64,000 nucleotides of DNA from Streptomonospora mangrovi (GCF_027604915.1 NZ_JAJAQC010000031.1:24619-88618), one strand, 5' to 3'. Counted from the stretch's first letter, positions 35,432 to 44,351 are shown. Notes: a model not told the origin generated them from the letters alone. A program made the numbers and translations.

Positions 35432-37240
35432 TCATTTCACCCGGGGTGCCGCCACCCTGCTCGGGTGCGGGACGCGGCTGACCTCCGTGGCGGAGCCCGG
35501 CCGCGCGGCGTCGCCCGGCGCGGTGCCCACGCGCAGCCGCTCCGGGCGCCCCTTGTGCGCCCTCGCGTCGTGGGCGGCGCGCGCCGCCCGGACTCCCGCG
35601 AGGAGCTGGGCGCGCCCGGCCCGCTCGTCCACCTTGAGCGCCGTGAGCGCCCGCCGCAGGGTCTCCTCCATCTCGGTGAGGCGCAACCGGTCCTCTGAAG
35701 GCTCTTTCCCCTCTTTCTCCTGCGGCCCGGTGGTGCGGCCCCCCTCGTCCCTCTCCTCCCCCTGCGGTCCCGTGGTGCGGGGCTCCTCCCAGGGCCGGTC
35801 CCCCGTGATCCCCATCAGCTCGCGCTGGCGCCGGATCGCCTGGCGGGCCGCGTCCCGCGCCGCGCGCGGCTCACCGGCGTCCAGGTGCGCGCGGGAGCGG
35901 GCGTGGGCCATCGAGGCCAGCAGCTCGGTGGCCGCGGCGACCCGGGGGTCATTGGCGCCGAACATGCCCTCGAGGCGCCGGGGCAGGTCGCCGAAGTGCT
36001 CCTCGGCCGTGGCCCAGCCCTCCGGTCCGGCCCACGCCAGGGCCCTGAGGTAGTCGTAGGAGTCCGCCAAGAGGGGCTTGCCGAGGGATCCCGCCGCGCG
36101 GCTGGCCTCCCACGCGGTTCGGCACCACTCCCGGTGGGCCGCGAGCGCGGCGTCCCGCTCGGCGCGGAGCAACCCTGTGTCGGTGGCGGCCTGACCCGCC
36201 CCCGTGGCGCCTCGGCCGTTGGCTGCGGAACCGGCCGGCGCGGCGGCCTCCCCGCTCCGCCCGGCCGCCGCGGCGAGGGCCGCGGTGCGGTCGTCGGCCT
36301 GGGCCCGGTACCCGTCGGCCAGGTGCCGCGCCACGTCGCGCAGGGCCCGGCGGACGTCGACCACGGCCGTGGTGCCCGCTTCGCCCGGCGCCCGGCTGAC
36401 CAGGTCGTCGGCCTTGCGCAACTGGTCGGCCAGGGCCGCCAGTTCGACGCGGCTGTCGGTCTCCCCCGCGCCCAGCCACGCCCGGATCCCGGCGGCATAG
36501 GACCACAGCGCCTCGCCCAGGTGGGGGGCGCCGGGCGTCAGGTCCGGGTCGGCGAGCAGCCGCGCAGCGGTCATGCGCGCCGCGTGGTAGGCCGTCTTCC
36601 GGGGGCCGGTGTCCTCCGCATCCGCCAGCGCCCGCCCCTGGAGGTGCAGCAGCCGGGTGCGCCAGCCACGCGCGCGCCGGGGGTGGGCGGTCTGCGGCAG
36701 CAGCGCGTCGACGCGCAGCGCGCGCGTCATGTCGCGCGCGGCCGGCCCGGACCGCTGCCCGGAGGTGTCGGAGCGCTCCACGAGCCGGTCCCGCAGCGCG
36801 GTCAGCTCCGTGCGCACCCGCTCGGCGAGGAGGCGGCGCTCGGCCTCGGCGGGGAGGCGCCCGGGCGCGTGCACCAGGCGGTGCGCCGCCGTCAGGTGCC
36901 GGTAGGCGTCGTCGAGCCGGCCCAGGCGCAGGGCGCTGCCGCCGGCCGTGAACGCGGCCTCCAGTTCGAGGTGGACCGGGCGGCTCGGCTCCGCGAGCGC
37001 CTTCAGGCCGGCGGCCGCGCTGTCGGCCCACTGGTAGGCGTCGGCGAACCGGCCGTCCCGGTACAGGGCCGCGGCGTGCCCCAGGCGCCGGTCCAGGTCC
37101 GCATCGGCGGCCCGGGCCAGTTCGGCGCCGGAGGGCCCGTGGGAGCGCCGCAGCTCGGCGAAGACCGCGAACGCCTCCTGCGGCCCGTCGGGTCCCCGGG
37201 GCACCGCCACCCGCCCCTGCCGCCCGTCCGCCCCGTCCAT
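35432..37240 (-). CDS. Array paralog 4: large helical TPR-like protein, unknown
   Basis: 602 aa, first gene of the row. The N-terminal region parallels paralog 1 closely: DRRLGHAAALYRDGRFADAY, then GRLDDAYRHLTAAHRLVHAP. The shared core near 365-460 reads CRTAWEASRAAG, LADSYDYLRAL and FGDLPRRLEGMFGANDPRV. A Glu/Lys/Gly-rich linker with a duplicated RTTGPQ motif (near residue 490) leads to a coil-like EMEETLRRALTALKVDERAG and a basic end. ATG at 37240 with GGAGG 5 nt upstream. No operator-like dyad was found in the 102 bp upstream. Confidence 0.82.
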   Translation of the reverse strand: MDGADGRQGRVAVPRGPDGPQEAFAVFAELRRSHGPSGAELARAADADLDRRLGHAAALYRDGRFADAYQWADSAAAGLKALAEPSRPVHLELEAAFTAGGSALRLGRLDDAYRHLTAAHRLVHAPGRLPAEAERRLLAERVRTELTALRDRLVERSDTSGQRSGPAARDMTRALRVDALLPQTAHPRRARGWRTRLLHLQGRALADAEDTGPRKTAYHAARMTAARLLADPDLTPGAPHLGEALWSYAAGIRAWLGAGETDSRVELAALADQLRKADDLVSRAPGEAGTTAVVDVRRALRDVARHLADGYRAQADDRTAALAAAAGRSGEAAAPAGSAANGRGATGAGQAATDTGLLRAERDAALAAHREWCRTAWEASRAAGSLGKPLLADSYDYLRALAWAGPEGWATAEEHFGDLPRRLEGMFGANDPRVAAATELLASMAHARSRAHLDAGEPRAARDAARQAIRRQRELMGITGDRPWEEPRTTGPQGEERDEGGRTTGPQEKEGKEPSEDRLRLTEMEETLRRALTALKVDERAGRAQLLAGVRAARAAHDARAHKGRPERLRVGTAPGDAARPGSATEVSRVPHPSRVAAPRVK

Positions 37241-37341
37241 GGCCGCCTCCCGTGGTCGCCGGTTCCGCGGCCACCGAGCGTACTCCCGCGCGGCGCGCCC
37301 CGCCCGGCCCTGACCACCGCGAACGCCTAACGGGACGCGGA

Positions 37342-38040
37342 TCACACCTCCGGCGGGGCCACGCTGCCGCCGTCGAGGGTGCGGGAGGGGTGGGCGGCCT
37401 CGCCGCCGCGCAGCGGCGGCACCCAGCCGGCCTCGGGGTCGTAGCGGCGCACGATCCGCCCCGGCACCCCCGCGATCACGCTGTAGTCGGGGTAGTCGCC
37501 GGGGCGCACCACCGAACTGGCGGCGACCACGCAGTTGCGGCCCAGGCGGGCGCCCGGCAGCACCACGGCGTTGGCGCCGATCCAGGTGCCCGACCCGATG
37601 CGGACGGGGTCGTCGGCGGGCCACTGGCGGCCCACGGGCACGTCGGTGTCGGCGTAGACGTGGTTCTGGTCGGTGATGTAGACGTAGGGCCCGGTGAAGA
37701 CGTCGTCGCCCAGTTCGATCGAGCGGTGGGCCACCACGTGGGAGCCGCGCCCGATCGTGCAGCCGTCGCCGATCCGGATCAGCGGGTGCGGCCCCAGGTC
37801 CAGGCCGGGCACCATGCCGGCCGTCAGCGTGATGTCGGCGCCCAGCAGGGTGTGGGCGCCCAGTTCGATCCAGGGCTCGCCGAAGACGGTGGCGGGCGGG
37901 AACGCGATCGAGGTGCCCGGCCCGTAGGCGGCGAAGCGGCGCGCCGCGCGCGAGCCCGCGCGGACGTCGGCGTTGCGCCGCGCCCAGGACCACAGTGCGC
38001 GCAGCGTCCAGGAGAGGAGTCGTGACACCCGCATCCCCAC
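37342..38040 (-). CDS. Left-handed beta-helix acyltransferase
   Basis: 232 aa. Hexapeptide-repeat turns run through residues 60-200 (IGDGCTIGRGSHVVAHRSI, IGSGTWIGANAVVLPGARLG), with the closing SVIAGVPGRIVRRYDPEAG typical of WbbJ/maltose-O-acetyltransferase enzymes. Its catalytic His may be in the TDQNHVYAD loop. The acceptor is unknown; such enzymes commonly acetylate cell-surface sugars. The GTG at 38040 is used; the ATG at 38034 is the alternative. A TetR-type dyad lies directly before the start. Confidence 0.85.
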   Translation of the reverse strand: MGMRVSRLLSWTLRALWSWARRNADVRAGSRAARRFAAYGPGTSIAFPPATVFGEPWIELGAHTLLGADITLTAGMVPGLDLGPHPLIRIGDGCTIGRGSHVVAHRSIELGDDVFTGPYVYITDQNHVYADTDVPVGRQWPADDPVRIGSGTWIGANAVVLPGARLGRNCVVAASSVVRPGDYPDYSVIAGVPGRIVRRYDPEAGWVPPLRGGEAAHPSRTLDGGSVAPPEV

Positions 38041-38042
38041 AT

Positions 38043-38056
38043 CTACTGGCCGGTAG
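38043..38056. promoter_or_regulatory. Imperfect palindrome at the acyltransferase start
   Basis: CTACTGGCCGGTAG (one mismatched pair at the centre) lies 2 bp before the GTG at 38040. The first 12 bases match CTACTGGTCGGT upstream of the thiolase gene (41122-41133) at 11 positions, so one TetR-type regulator may bind both. Confidence 0.45.
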
Positions 38057-38130
38057 TAACGGGATGCAGCGTATTATCCCCGCCCCCGCCGGGCGGGCGG
38101 GCGCCCGGGTGGCCGCCCGCCCGGCCGGCG

Positions 38131-39498
38131 CTACAGCGACAGGTGCGCCAGCACGTCCTGGCGGGTCAGCAGCCCTGCGGGCTTGCCGTCCATCAGCACC
38201 ACGACCGCGCCCGACTGCTGGAGGAGTTCCACGCAGCGGCTGACCGGCTCGCCGGAACCCACCACGGGCAGCGGGGCGCCCATGTGCTGCTCCACCGGCT
38301 CCTCCAGGCGGGCGCGCCCGTTGAACAGGGCGTCGAGCACGTCGCGCTCGGCGACCGCGCCCACCACCTCGGCCGCCATGACCGGCGGCTCCTCCTTCAT
38401 GACCGGCAACTGCGAGACGCCGAACTCGCGCATGATCGACACCGCCGTGCCCACCGACTCGTGCGGGTGGATGTGCACGAACTCCGGCAGGTCGCGGCCC
38501 TTGGCGGCGAGCACGTCGCCGGCGGTGGCCTCCTCGGTCTCCTCGGCCAGGAACCCGAAGTCGGCCATCCACTCGTCGTTGAAGATCTTGCCGAGGTAGC
38601 CGCGCCCGCCGTCGGGCAGCAGCACCACGATGACGTCCTCGGGGGAGGCGGTGGCCGCCACCCGCAGGGCCGCGACCACGGCCAGTCCGCAGGAGCCGCC
38701 CACCAGCAGCGTCTCGTCGCGGGCCAGGCGCCGGGTCATCAGGAAGGACTCCTTGTCGCTGACCGCGATGACCTCGTCGCACACGGCGGGGTCGTAGGTC
38801 TGCGGCCAGATGTCCTCGCCCACGCCCTCGACCAGGTAGGGGCGGCCGGTGCCGCCGGAGTAGACCGAGCCCTCCGGGTCGGCGCCGATGACCTTGACCC
38901 GGCCCTCGGAGACCTCCTTGAGGTAGCGCCCGGCGCCGGTGATGGTGCCGCCCGTGCCGATCCCGGCCACGAAGTGGGTGATGCGCCCCTCGGTCTGCTC
39001 CCAGATCTCCGGCCCGGTGGAGCGGTAGTGCGACTCCGGGTTGCCCGGGTTGCTGTACTGGTCGGGCTTCCAGGCGCCGGGGATGGTCTGGGCCAGGCGG
39101 TCGGAGACCGAGTAGTAGGAGTCGGGGTGGTCGGGCGCCACGGTCGTGGGGCAGACCACGACCTCGGCGCCGTAGGCGCGCAGCACGGCGAGCTTGTCCG
39201 AGCCGACCTTGTCGGGGCACACGAACACGCAGCGGTAGCCCTTCTCGGCGGCGACGATCGCCAGGCCCACACCGGTGTTGCCCGAGGTGGGCTCCACGAT
39301 GGTGCCGCCGGGCCGCAGCTTGCCGCTCTTCTCGGCCTCCTCGACCATGCGCAGGGCGATCCGGTCCTTGACCGAACCGCCGGGGTTGAAGTACTCGACC
39401 TTGGCCAGCACGGTGGGGGCGAGCCCGCTGGTCACCTTGTTCAGCCGCAGCAGCGGGGTGTTCCCCACCAGTTCGATCAAAGAGTTGTGGACCCGCAT
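38131..39498 (-). CDS. cbs: Cystathionine beta-synthase
   Basis: 455 aa. Condenses homocysteine with serine in reverse transsulfuration. The PLP Lys44 is in GGSVKDR, the substrate loop TSGNTG is at 71-76, and GIGTGGTITGAGRYL binds the cofactor phosphate. Two C-terminal CBS domains (about 335-455) match Mtb Rv1077. ATG at 39498. Next to an SGNH hydrolase and a thiolase as in Mtb Rv1074c-Rv1077, so the block is ancestral. Confidence 0.94.
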   Translation of the reverse strand: MRVHNSLIELVGNTPLLRLNKVTSGLAPTVLAKVEYFNPGGSVKDRIALRMVEEAEKSGKLRPGGTIVEPTSGNTGVGLAIVAAEKGYRCVFVCPDKVGSDKLAVLRAYGAEVVVCPTTVAPDHPDSYYSVSDRLAQTIPGAWKPDQYSNPGNPESHYRSTGPEIWEQTEGRITHFVAGIGTGGTITGAGRYLKEVSEGRVKVIGADPEGSVYSGGTGRPYLVEGVGEDIWPQTYDPAVCDEVIAVSDKESFLMTRRLARDETLLVGGSCGLAVVAALRVAATASPEDVIVVLLPDGGRGYLGKIFNDEWMADFGFLAEETEEATAGDVLAAKGRDLPEFVHIHPHESVGTAVSIMREFGVSQLPVMKEEPPVMAAEVVGAVAERDVLDALFNGRARLEEPVEQHMGAPLPVVGSGEPVSRCVELLQQSGAVVVLMDGKPAGLLTRQDVLAHLSL

Positions 39499-39906
39499 CG
39501 CTGAACCTCTCTCACTACGGCGCCGTCGCCCGGCCCCGGCGCCTCCTGCGCGCCGCTGGGCCGTGCCCTGACTCTAACGGGCGCCCGGCCGCGCTCGGCA
39601 CCCGGTGACCAGCGGTGGAACCGGGCGCCGCGCGGGCGGGACGCCGCCGCTCCTCGGCGCCCGCCCGCGCGCCCCCGCCGGCCCGCTGAAGCGGCGGTGA
39701 CACGCCGGGAGCGCCTCGGCGCACAGCATGTGAACCGGGCGACGAACGGGAACAACCACCATCAGGACGGCCGTTCAGTCCACGGGTACCCAAGACCAGC
39801 AAACCGGGCACACCGGAAACAGCAGCCCGTCCGGGCGCGGCGGCAGCGCGGCGCCGCCCGGACACCGCCGCCGAGCCGGGTGGCCGCTCGACCCAGGGAG
39901 GCCGAC
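39499..39906. other. Intergenic region between cbs and SGNH hydrolase
   Basis: 408 bp shared by two divergent genes. I see no gene, RNA or convincing operator. Short GC hairpins such as the one near 39600-39690 are unremarkable. Confidence 0.4.
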
Positions 39907-40965
39907 ATGGTGCTGCGCGCCGCCCGCGCCCGCAGGATCGCCACGGCCACCGCGTTCGGCGGTGGCGGGATCACCCTGCTGGGGGCCACCACGGTGGGGC
40001 TGCTCTACCTCCAGGCGCGCATGGCCGTGCACGCCATCGGCTTCACCAAGTGGCAGCCGCCCAAGGCCGACGGCGTCTACGGCCAGGGCACCGGCACCCC
40101 GCTGCTGTTCGCCATGATGGGCGACTCCACGGCCGCCGGGTTCGCCGTGGCCGACGCCCTGGAGACCCCCGGCAGCATGCTGGCCTCGGGCATCGCGGCG
40201 GTGGCCGACCGCCCGGTGCGGCTGCGCCGGGTGGCCAAGGTCGGCGCCACCTCCGCCGACCTGCACGAGCAGGTCGAGAAGCTGCGCCGGCGCAAGCGCG
40301 CCCCCGACCTCGCGGTCGTCTTCATCGGCGCCAACGACGTCATCCGCCGCATGCGCCCGGCCGACTCCGTGCGCCACCTCCAGGAGGTCGTGCGCGAACT
40401 GGTGGGCATGGGCACGGCGGTGGTGGTGGGCACCTGCCCCGACCTCGGCACGGTGCAGCCCATCGGCCAGCCGCTGCGCTACATCGCCCGCCGGGCCTCG
40501 CGCCAGCTCGCCGCCGCCCAGACCATCGGCGTGATCGAGGCGGGCGGGCGCACGGTGTCGCTGGGCAACCTGCTGGCCGAGGACTTCCTGGCCCGCCCCG
40601 ACGAGATGTTCGGCCCCGACCGCTTCCACCCATCGGCGCGGGGCTACGCCCACGCGGCGGCGGCCGTGCTGCCCTCGGCGTGCGCCGCGCTGGGCCTGCT
40701 GCCCGACCTCGCCGACCGGCTCGAACCCGCCCCCGACGAGGACGTCCTGCCCGTGCACCGGGCGGCCGTGGCCGCCGCCGAGTCCGGCGGCAGCGAGGTC
40801 AGCCGCGCCCGGGTGGCCGGGCGCGAACGCGGCCCCCGGGGCCGCTGGGCCACCCTCATGCGCCGCCGGCCCCGCACCGAGGAGGTCGCCACCACCCCGC
40901 CGGTGGCGGTCGAGGACGACGACACCGCCGAACACGAGGTCACCGGGTCCTCCGCCGCCGGCTGA
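39907..40965 (+). CDS. SGNH/GDSL hydrolase with N-terminal membrane anchor
   Basis: 352 aa. An N-terminal hydrophobic helix (about 13-38, TATAFGGGGITLLGATTVGL) suggests an anchor or uncleaved signal. Block I is MMGDSTAAG (nucleophile Ser), block III FIGANDVIR, block V PDRFHPS with the catalytic Asp and His. The last 90 residues are acidic/basic and disordered. It is the counterpart of Mtb Rv1075c, a GDSL lipase/esterase. ATG at 39907 with GGAGG 5 nt upstream. Confidence 0.9.
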   Translation: MVLRAARARRIATATAFGGGGITLLGATTVGLLYLQARMAVHAIGFTKWQPPKADGVYGQGTGTPLLFAMMGDSTAAGFAVADALETPGSMLASGIAAVADRPVRLRRVAKVGATSADLHEQVEKLRRRKRAPDLAVVFIGANDVIRRMRPADSVRHLQEVVRELVGMGTAVVVGTCPDLGTVQPIGQPLRYIARRASRQLAAAQTIGVIEAGGRTVSLGNLLAEDFLARPDEMFGPDRFHPSARGYAHAAAAVLPSACAALGLLPDLADRLEPAPDEDVLPVHRAAVAAAESGGSEVSRARVAGRERGPRGRWATLMRRRPRTEEVATTPPVAVEDDDTAEHEVTGSSAAG

Positions 40966-41120
40966 GCCCGCCGCCCGCCACCGCCCCGGCCCGCAGCGCG
41001 GCGCCGGGGCGGTGCGCGTCGGTGCGCGTCGGTGCGGCTCGGGCACCGGGGCGGCGCGACACGGTACCTCGGCACCCCACGCGGCGGCCGGCTCGGTTAA
41101 CCTTCCTGTAACACCGACAG

Positions 41121-41134
41121 ACCTACTGGTCGGT
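41121..41134. promoter_or_regulatory. TetR-type operator upstream of thiolase
   Basis: ACCTACTGGTCGGT is an imperfect 14-bp dyad 32 bp before the thiolase start. TetR-family fatty-acid regulators in actinobacteria use similar ACCGACY-type sites. A TGTAAC at 41107-41112 could be the -10 box, placing the dyad over the transcription start. Confidence 0.5.
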
Positions 41135-41166
41135 CACATCGTGTTCCGCTGAGAAAGGCCGCGCAC

Positions 41167-42390
41167 ATGCCCGAAGCCGTCATCGTCGCGACCGCGCGTT
41201 CTCCCATCGGGCGCGCCTTCAAGGGCTCCTTGAAGGACATCCGGCCCGACGACCTCGCCGCGCAGGTCATCACCGCCGCGCTCGCCAAGGTGCCCCAGCT
41301 CGACCCCAAGGACGTCGAGGACCTGCTCCTGGGCTGCGGGCTGCCCGGCGGCGAGCAGGGGCACAACCTGGCCCGCGTCATCGCCGTGCAACTGGGGCTC
41401 GACGGTGTGCCCGGGGCCACCGTCACCCGCTACTGCTCCTCCTCGCTCCAGACCACCCGCATGGCCTACCACGCCATCAAGGCCGGCGAGGGCGACGTGT
41501 TCGTCTCCGCCGGCGTCGAGGTGGTCAGCCGGTTCGTCAAGGGCAACAGCGACTCCCTGCCCGACACCAAGAACCCCGTCTTCACCGAGGCCGAGGAGCG
41601 CACCGCCAAGCGGGCCGAGGGCGGGGCCCAGCCCTGGCGCGACCCGCGCGAGGACGGCCGGCTGCCCGACGTCTACATCGCCATGGGCCAGACCGCCGAG
41701 AACGTCGCGCAACTGCGCGGGGTGTCGCGGCAGCGCCAGGACGAGTTCGGGGTGCGCTCCCAGAACCTCGCCGAGAAGGCGATCGACAACGGGTTCTGGA
41801 GCCGCGAGATCGTGCCGATCACGCTGCCCGACGGCACCGTGGTCGACACCGACGACGGCCCCCGGCGCGGCACCTCCTACGAGAAGGTCTCGGAGCTGAA
41901 GCCGGTGTTCCGCCCCGACGGCACCGTGACGGCGGGCAACTGCTGCCCGCTCAACGACGGCGCCGCCGCGCTGGTGATCATGAGCGACACCCGGGCGGCC
42001 CAGCTCGGCATCACCCCGCTGGCGCGCATCGTCTCCACCGGGGTCAGCGCGCTCTCGCCGGAGATCATGGGCCTGGGGCCGGTCGAGGCGTCGCGGCAGG
42101 CGCTGGCCCGCGCCAACATGAGCATCGGCGACATCGACCTGGTCGAGATCAACGAGGCGTTCGCCGCGCAGGTGCTGCCCTCGGCCGACGACCTGGGCAT
42201 CGACATCGACCGCCAGCTCAACGTCAACGGCGGCGCCATCGCCGTGGGCCACCCCTTCGGTATGACCGGCGCCCGCATCGCCACCACCCTGCTCAACGGC
42301 CTGGACTTCCACGACAAGACCTTCGGCCTGGAGACCATGTGCGTGGGCGGCGGCCAGGGCATGGCGGCGGTCTACGAGCGGCTGAGCTGA
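41167..42390 (+). CDS. fadA3: Acetyl-CoA acetyltransferase (thiolase)
   Basis: 407 aa. The acyl-accepting Cys90 is in TRYCSSSLQ. The catalytic pair is His362 in VGHPFGMTGAR and Cys392 in MCVGGGQG; NEAFAAQ is also present. All thiolase residues are intact. It catalyses the last beta-oxidation step or acetoacetyl-CoA turnover. It matches Mtb Rv1074c (FadA3) in sequence type and neighbourhood. ATG at 41167 with GAGAAAGG about 8 nt upstream. Expression is probably controlled by a TetR repressor at 41121-41134. Confidence 0.94.
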   Translation: MPEAVIVATARSPIGRAFKGSLKDIRPDDLAAQVITAALAKVPQLDPKDVEDLLLGCGLPGGEQGHNLARVIAVQLGLDGVPGATVTRYCSSSLQTTRMAYHAIKAGEGDVFVSAGVEVVSRFVKGNSDSLPDTKNPVFTEAEERTAKRAEGGAQPWRDPREDGRLPDVYIAMGQTAENVAQLRGVSRQRQDEFGVRSQNLAEKAIDNGFWSREIVPITLPDGTVVDTDDGPRRGTSYEKVSELKPVFRPDGTVTAGNCCPLNDGAAALVIMSDTRAAQLGITPLARIVSTGVSALSPEIMGLGPVEASRQALARANMSIGDIDLVEINEAFAAQVLPSADDLGIDIDRQLNVNGGAIAVGHPFGMTGARIATTLLNGLDFHDKTFGLETMCVGGGQGMAAVYERLS

Positions 42391-42396
42391 GGGCGG

Positions 42397-42425
42397 CCGG
42401 CGGGGGCCGACCCGGCCCCCGCCGG
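42397..42425 (+). terminator. Hairpin terminator after thiolase
   Basis: A 13-bp perfect stem (42397-42409 with 42413-42425) and 3-nt loop begin 7 bp past the thiolase stop. No T-tract. Confidence 0.75.
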
Positions 42426-42426
42426 G

Positions 42427-42440
42427 GATGATCGATCATC
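42427..42440. repeat. Perfect 14-bp palindrome GATGATCGATCATC
   Basis: Directly after the thiolase terminator and about 240 bp before the DUF4287 gene. Self-complementary with no loop, so more like a protein-binding site than a terminator. No known match offered. Confidence 0.5.
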
Positions 42441-42680
42441 GCGGCGCGGCCGGCGCCGCTCCTCCCGCGTCCGCGCCGCCGCCGAGGGCGGTGCGGACGC
42501 GGGAGCCCCCGCCACGCGGGGCTTCCCGCGCCTTTCGATGGCCTCCGTGCGAACGGTGAGTGACCAAACCGGGACGGACGACCGACAAACCCGGACGTAA
42601 AAGCCCGGCTGAGGGTCTTGTCCAAACCGTGATCCTGTTGCAGTGTCGCAGGTAAGTGCCACCCACCTATGGAGGTGCCA

Positions 42681-42926
42681 ATGTCGGTAACCCACTCGCC
42701 GGAGACGCACGCGCAACTGATCGCCCGGATCCCGACCGTCACCGGCCGCGAACTCAGCGAGTGGTTCGACACGCTCGAACACGGCCCGGGCCTGTCCCGC
42801 TGCCTGGAACGCTCCAACTGGCTGGCCGACGAGTACAACCTCAGCCACGGCTACGCCCAGGCGATCGTCCAGGAGTACGACCGGCGCCGGCGCAACCGTT
42901 CGTTCGTACCGAGGCAGCGCCCCTGA
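42681..42926 (+). CDS. DUF4287 domain protein
   Basis: 81 aa. ETHAQLIARIPTVTGRELSEWF and NWLADEYNLSHGYAQAIVQE fit the DUF4287 family of small helical proteins of unknown function, common in actinobacteria. The ATG at 42681 was chosen over the ATG at 42669 because the latter overlaps GGAGGT, which is correctly spaced (4 nt) for 42681. It is monocistronic; a hairpin follows. Confidence 0.85.
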   Translation: MSVTHSPETHAQLIARIPTVTGRELSEWFDTLEHGPGLSRCLERSNWLADEYNLSHGYAQAIVQEYDRRRRNRSFVPRQRP

Positions 42927-42984
42927 TGACCGCGACACGCCCGTGAACCGGGTGCCGGCCGCCTCGCGGCCACCCGGCACGACG

Positions 42985-43021
42985 ACGGCGCCCCGCCCGG
43001 CTTGGCCGGACGGGGCGCCGT
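42985..43021. terminator. Hairpin between convergent genes
   Basis: Outer stem of 11 bp (42985-42995 with 43011-43021), interrupted by one base pair mismatch, then a second 5-bp stem around a TTG loop. It lies between DUF4287 and the BI-1 gene. Confidence 0.75.
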
Positions 43022-43069
43022 GGTGTCAGCGCACGCGGCGGACCGCCGGGGCGGCCCGCCGAACGCGGG

Positions 43070-44047
43070 TCACTCGCTGAAGAGCGAGCGGATGATCCAG
43101 ATCATGCGGATGATCTCGATGTAGAGCCAGACCAGGGTGACGGTCAGGCCGAAGGCCAACTGCCAGGAGAACTTGCGCGGCAGGCCCATGTTGAGGGCGT
43201 CCTCGATGCCGCGGAACTCGATCATCAGCATGGCCGCGGCCAGGGTGACCGCGATGAGCGAGATGCCCAGGCCCAGCAGGGAGGGCTCGCGCAGGCCCAG
43301 GCCGCCGGGGATGAACAGCGCCGCCACCAGGTTGACCAGCAGCAGCACCAGCAGGCCCAGCGCCGCGGCGGTGACGACCTTGACGAAGGTGTTGGTCACC
43401 CGGATGATGCGGAACTTGTAGACGGCCAGCACCGCGCCCGCGGTGATCAGCGTGGCGAACACCGCCTGGGTGACCAGCGAGCCGATGGCCGAGCCCGACG
43501 ACGCCGCAAGGGAGAGTTCGAGGATGCCGCTGAGGCCGCCGACGAACAGGCCCTCAAGGGCGGCGTAGACCAGGATCAGGGCCGGGTTGGTCGACTGCCG
43601 GAAGCTGATGACCAGGCCGAGGATCAGGCCGCCGATGGCGCCGAGGAACGCCAGCCCCATGCCGAGCGGGTTGGGCGACACGGTGATGAGATAGGTCGGC
43701 ACGGCGGTGAGGATGACCATGCCGAGGGTGATCGCGCTGCGCACCACGACGTCGTCGATGGTCAGGCGGTCGGCGGCCGAGGCCGCGCCGTAGCCGGGCT
43801 GACCGTAGGGCGCCTGGCCGTACGGGGCCTGGCCGTATGGGGCCTGGCCGGGCTGGGCGTAGCCCTGCGGGCCGTAGCCGGGCTGGGGGTAGCCGGGCTG
43901 GGGGTAGCCGGGCTGGCCGTAGGGCTGCTGGTAGCCCTGCTGGTAGGGCCCGCCCTGGCCGTAGGGGGCCTGGTGCGACTGCCCATAGCCGGCGCGGCCG
44001 GACCGCACGGCCCGTTTGAGAACGGGGTTGGAACTCCTAATCTGCAT
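43070..44047 (-). CDS. Bax inhibitor-1/YccA family membrane protein
   Basis: 325 aa. Residues 1-90 are low-complexity, with tandem PGYPQ and QAPYG units. Residues 105-325 hold seven membrane helices of the BI-1 family (TLGMVILTAVPTYLI, ALEGLFVGGLSGILEL, FGLTVTLVWLYIEIIRMIW). Bacterial members (YetJ) are pH-gated calcium channels; the role here is unknown. ATG at 44047, with GGAAAGG about 10 nt upstream; further upstream in-frame codons are non-coding. The Tyr/Gln/Pro-rich tail parallels the protein at 11.9-13.5 kb. Confidence 0.88.
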   Translation of the reverse strand: MQIRSSNPVLKRAVRSGRAGYGQSHQAPYGQGGPYQQGYQQPYGQPGYPQPGYPQPGYGPQGYAQPGQAPYGQAPYGQAPYGQPGYGAASAADRLTIDDVVVRSAITLGMVILTAVPTYLITVSPNPLGMGLAFLGAIGGLILGLVISFRQSTNPALILVYAALEGLFVGGLSGILELSLAASSGSAIGSLVTQAVFATLITAGAVLAVYKFRIIRVTNTFVKVVTAAALGLLVLLLVNLVAALFIPGGLGLREPSLLGLGISLIAVTLAAAMLMIEFRGIEDALNMGLPRKFSWQLAFGLTVTLVWLYIEIIRMIWIIRSLFSE

Positions 44048-44192
44048 GTCTGCGCAAGCCTTTCCAGGGCGTGACCTGTGTGCCCTCAACGTAACGCACG
44101 GCCCCGCCCGCTGGTTCCCCGCGAACGTCACGGGTCGGACTCAGCGGGTGCGGACGGCCCCCGAGGCGTGGTAGGCGAGGACGGTGTGGGGG

Positions 44193-44222
44193 TTGACAGC
44201 GGCCCCGCGCTGTCCGCATCCT
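44193..44222 (+). promoter_or_regulatory. Promoter for the tauD leader
   Basis: TTGACA at 44193-44198, an 18-nt spacer and a weak CATCCT at 44217-44222. Transcription would begin at about 44229, exactly the ATG of the small open frame. Confidence 0.5.
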
Positions 44223-44228
44223 CAGACC

Positions 44229-44351
44229 ATGTTCACGCCGCCCCGGTTCCTCCTGGCCACCTTCCGGCCCGAAATCCGTATCGGGGCGCGCCGCGGCACC
44301 GCCGCTCTGCTGTGTCGCCGCGGGCGCCTGGGTTCCCCACCCCGCGCCTGA
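44229..44351 (+). CDS. Putative 40-aa leader peptide upstream of tauD
   Basis: The frame starts MFTPPRFLLATFRPEIR and includes GTAALLCRRGR with one Cys. It has no ribosome site but begins where the upstream promoter should start transcription, fitting a leaderless leader peptide. Actinobacterial sulfur genes often carry short leader peptides that sense cysteine supply. Only one Cys is present, so the attenuation role is a guess; it may also be a chance frame. Confidence 0.4.
   Translation: MFTPPRFLLATFRPEIRIGARRGTAALLCRRGRLGSPPRA

Noticed and set aside
32493..36053. 1186-codon open frame on the plus strand
   Set aside because: It is the mirror of array paralogs 2, 3 and part of 4. The minus-strand frames share a conserved core with each other and have ribosome sites; this one has neither.
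22488..41000. Secondary-metabolite gene cluster
   Set aside because: No PKS, NRPS, terpene, lanthipeptide or other core enzymes are present; isolated glycosyltransferase, methyltransferase and hydrolase genes are not enough.
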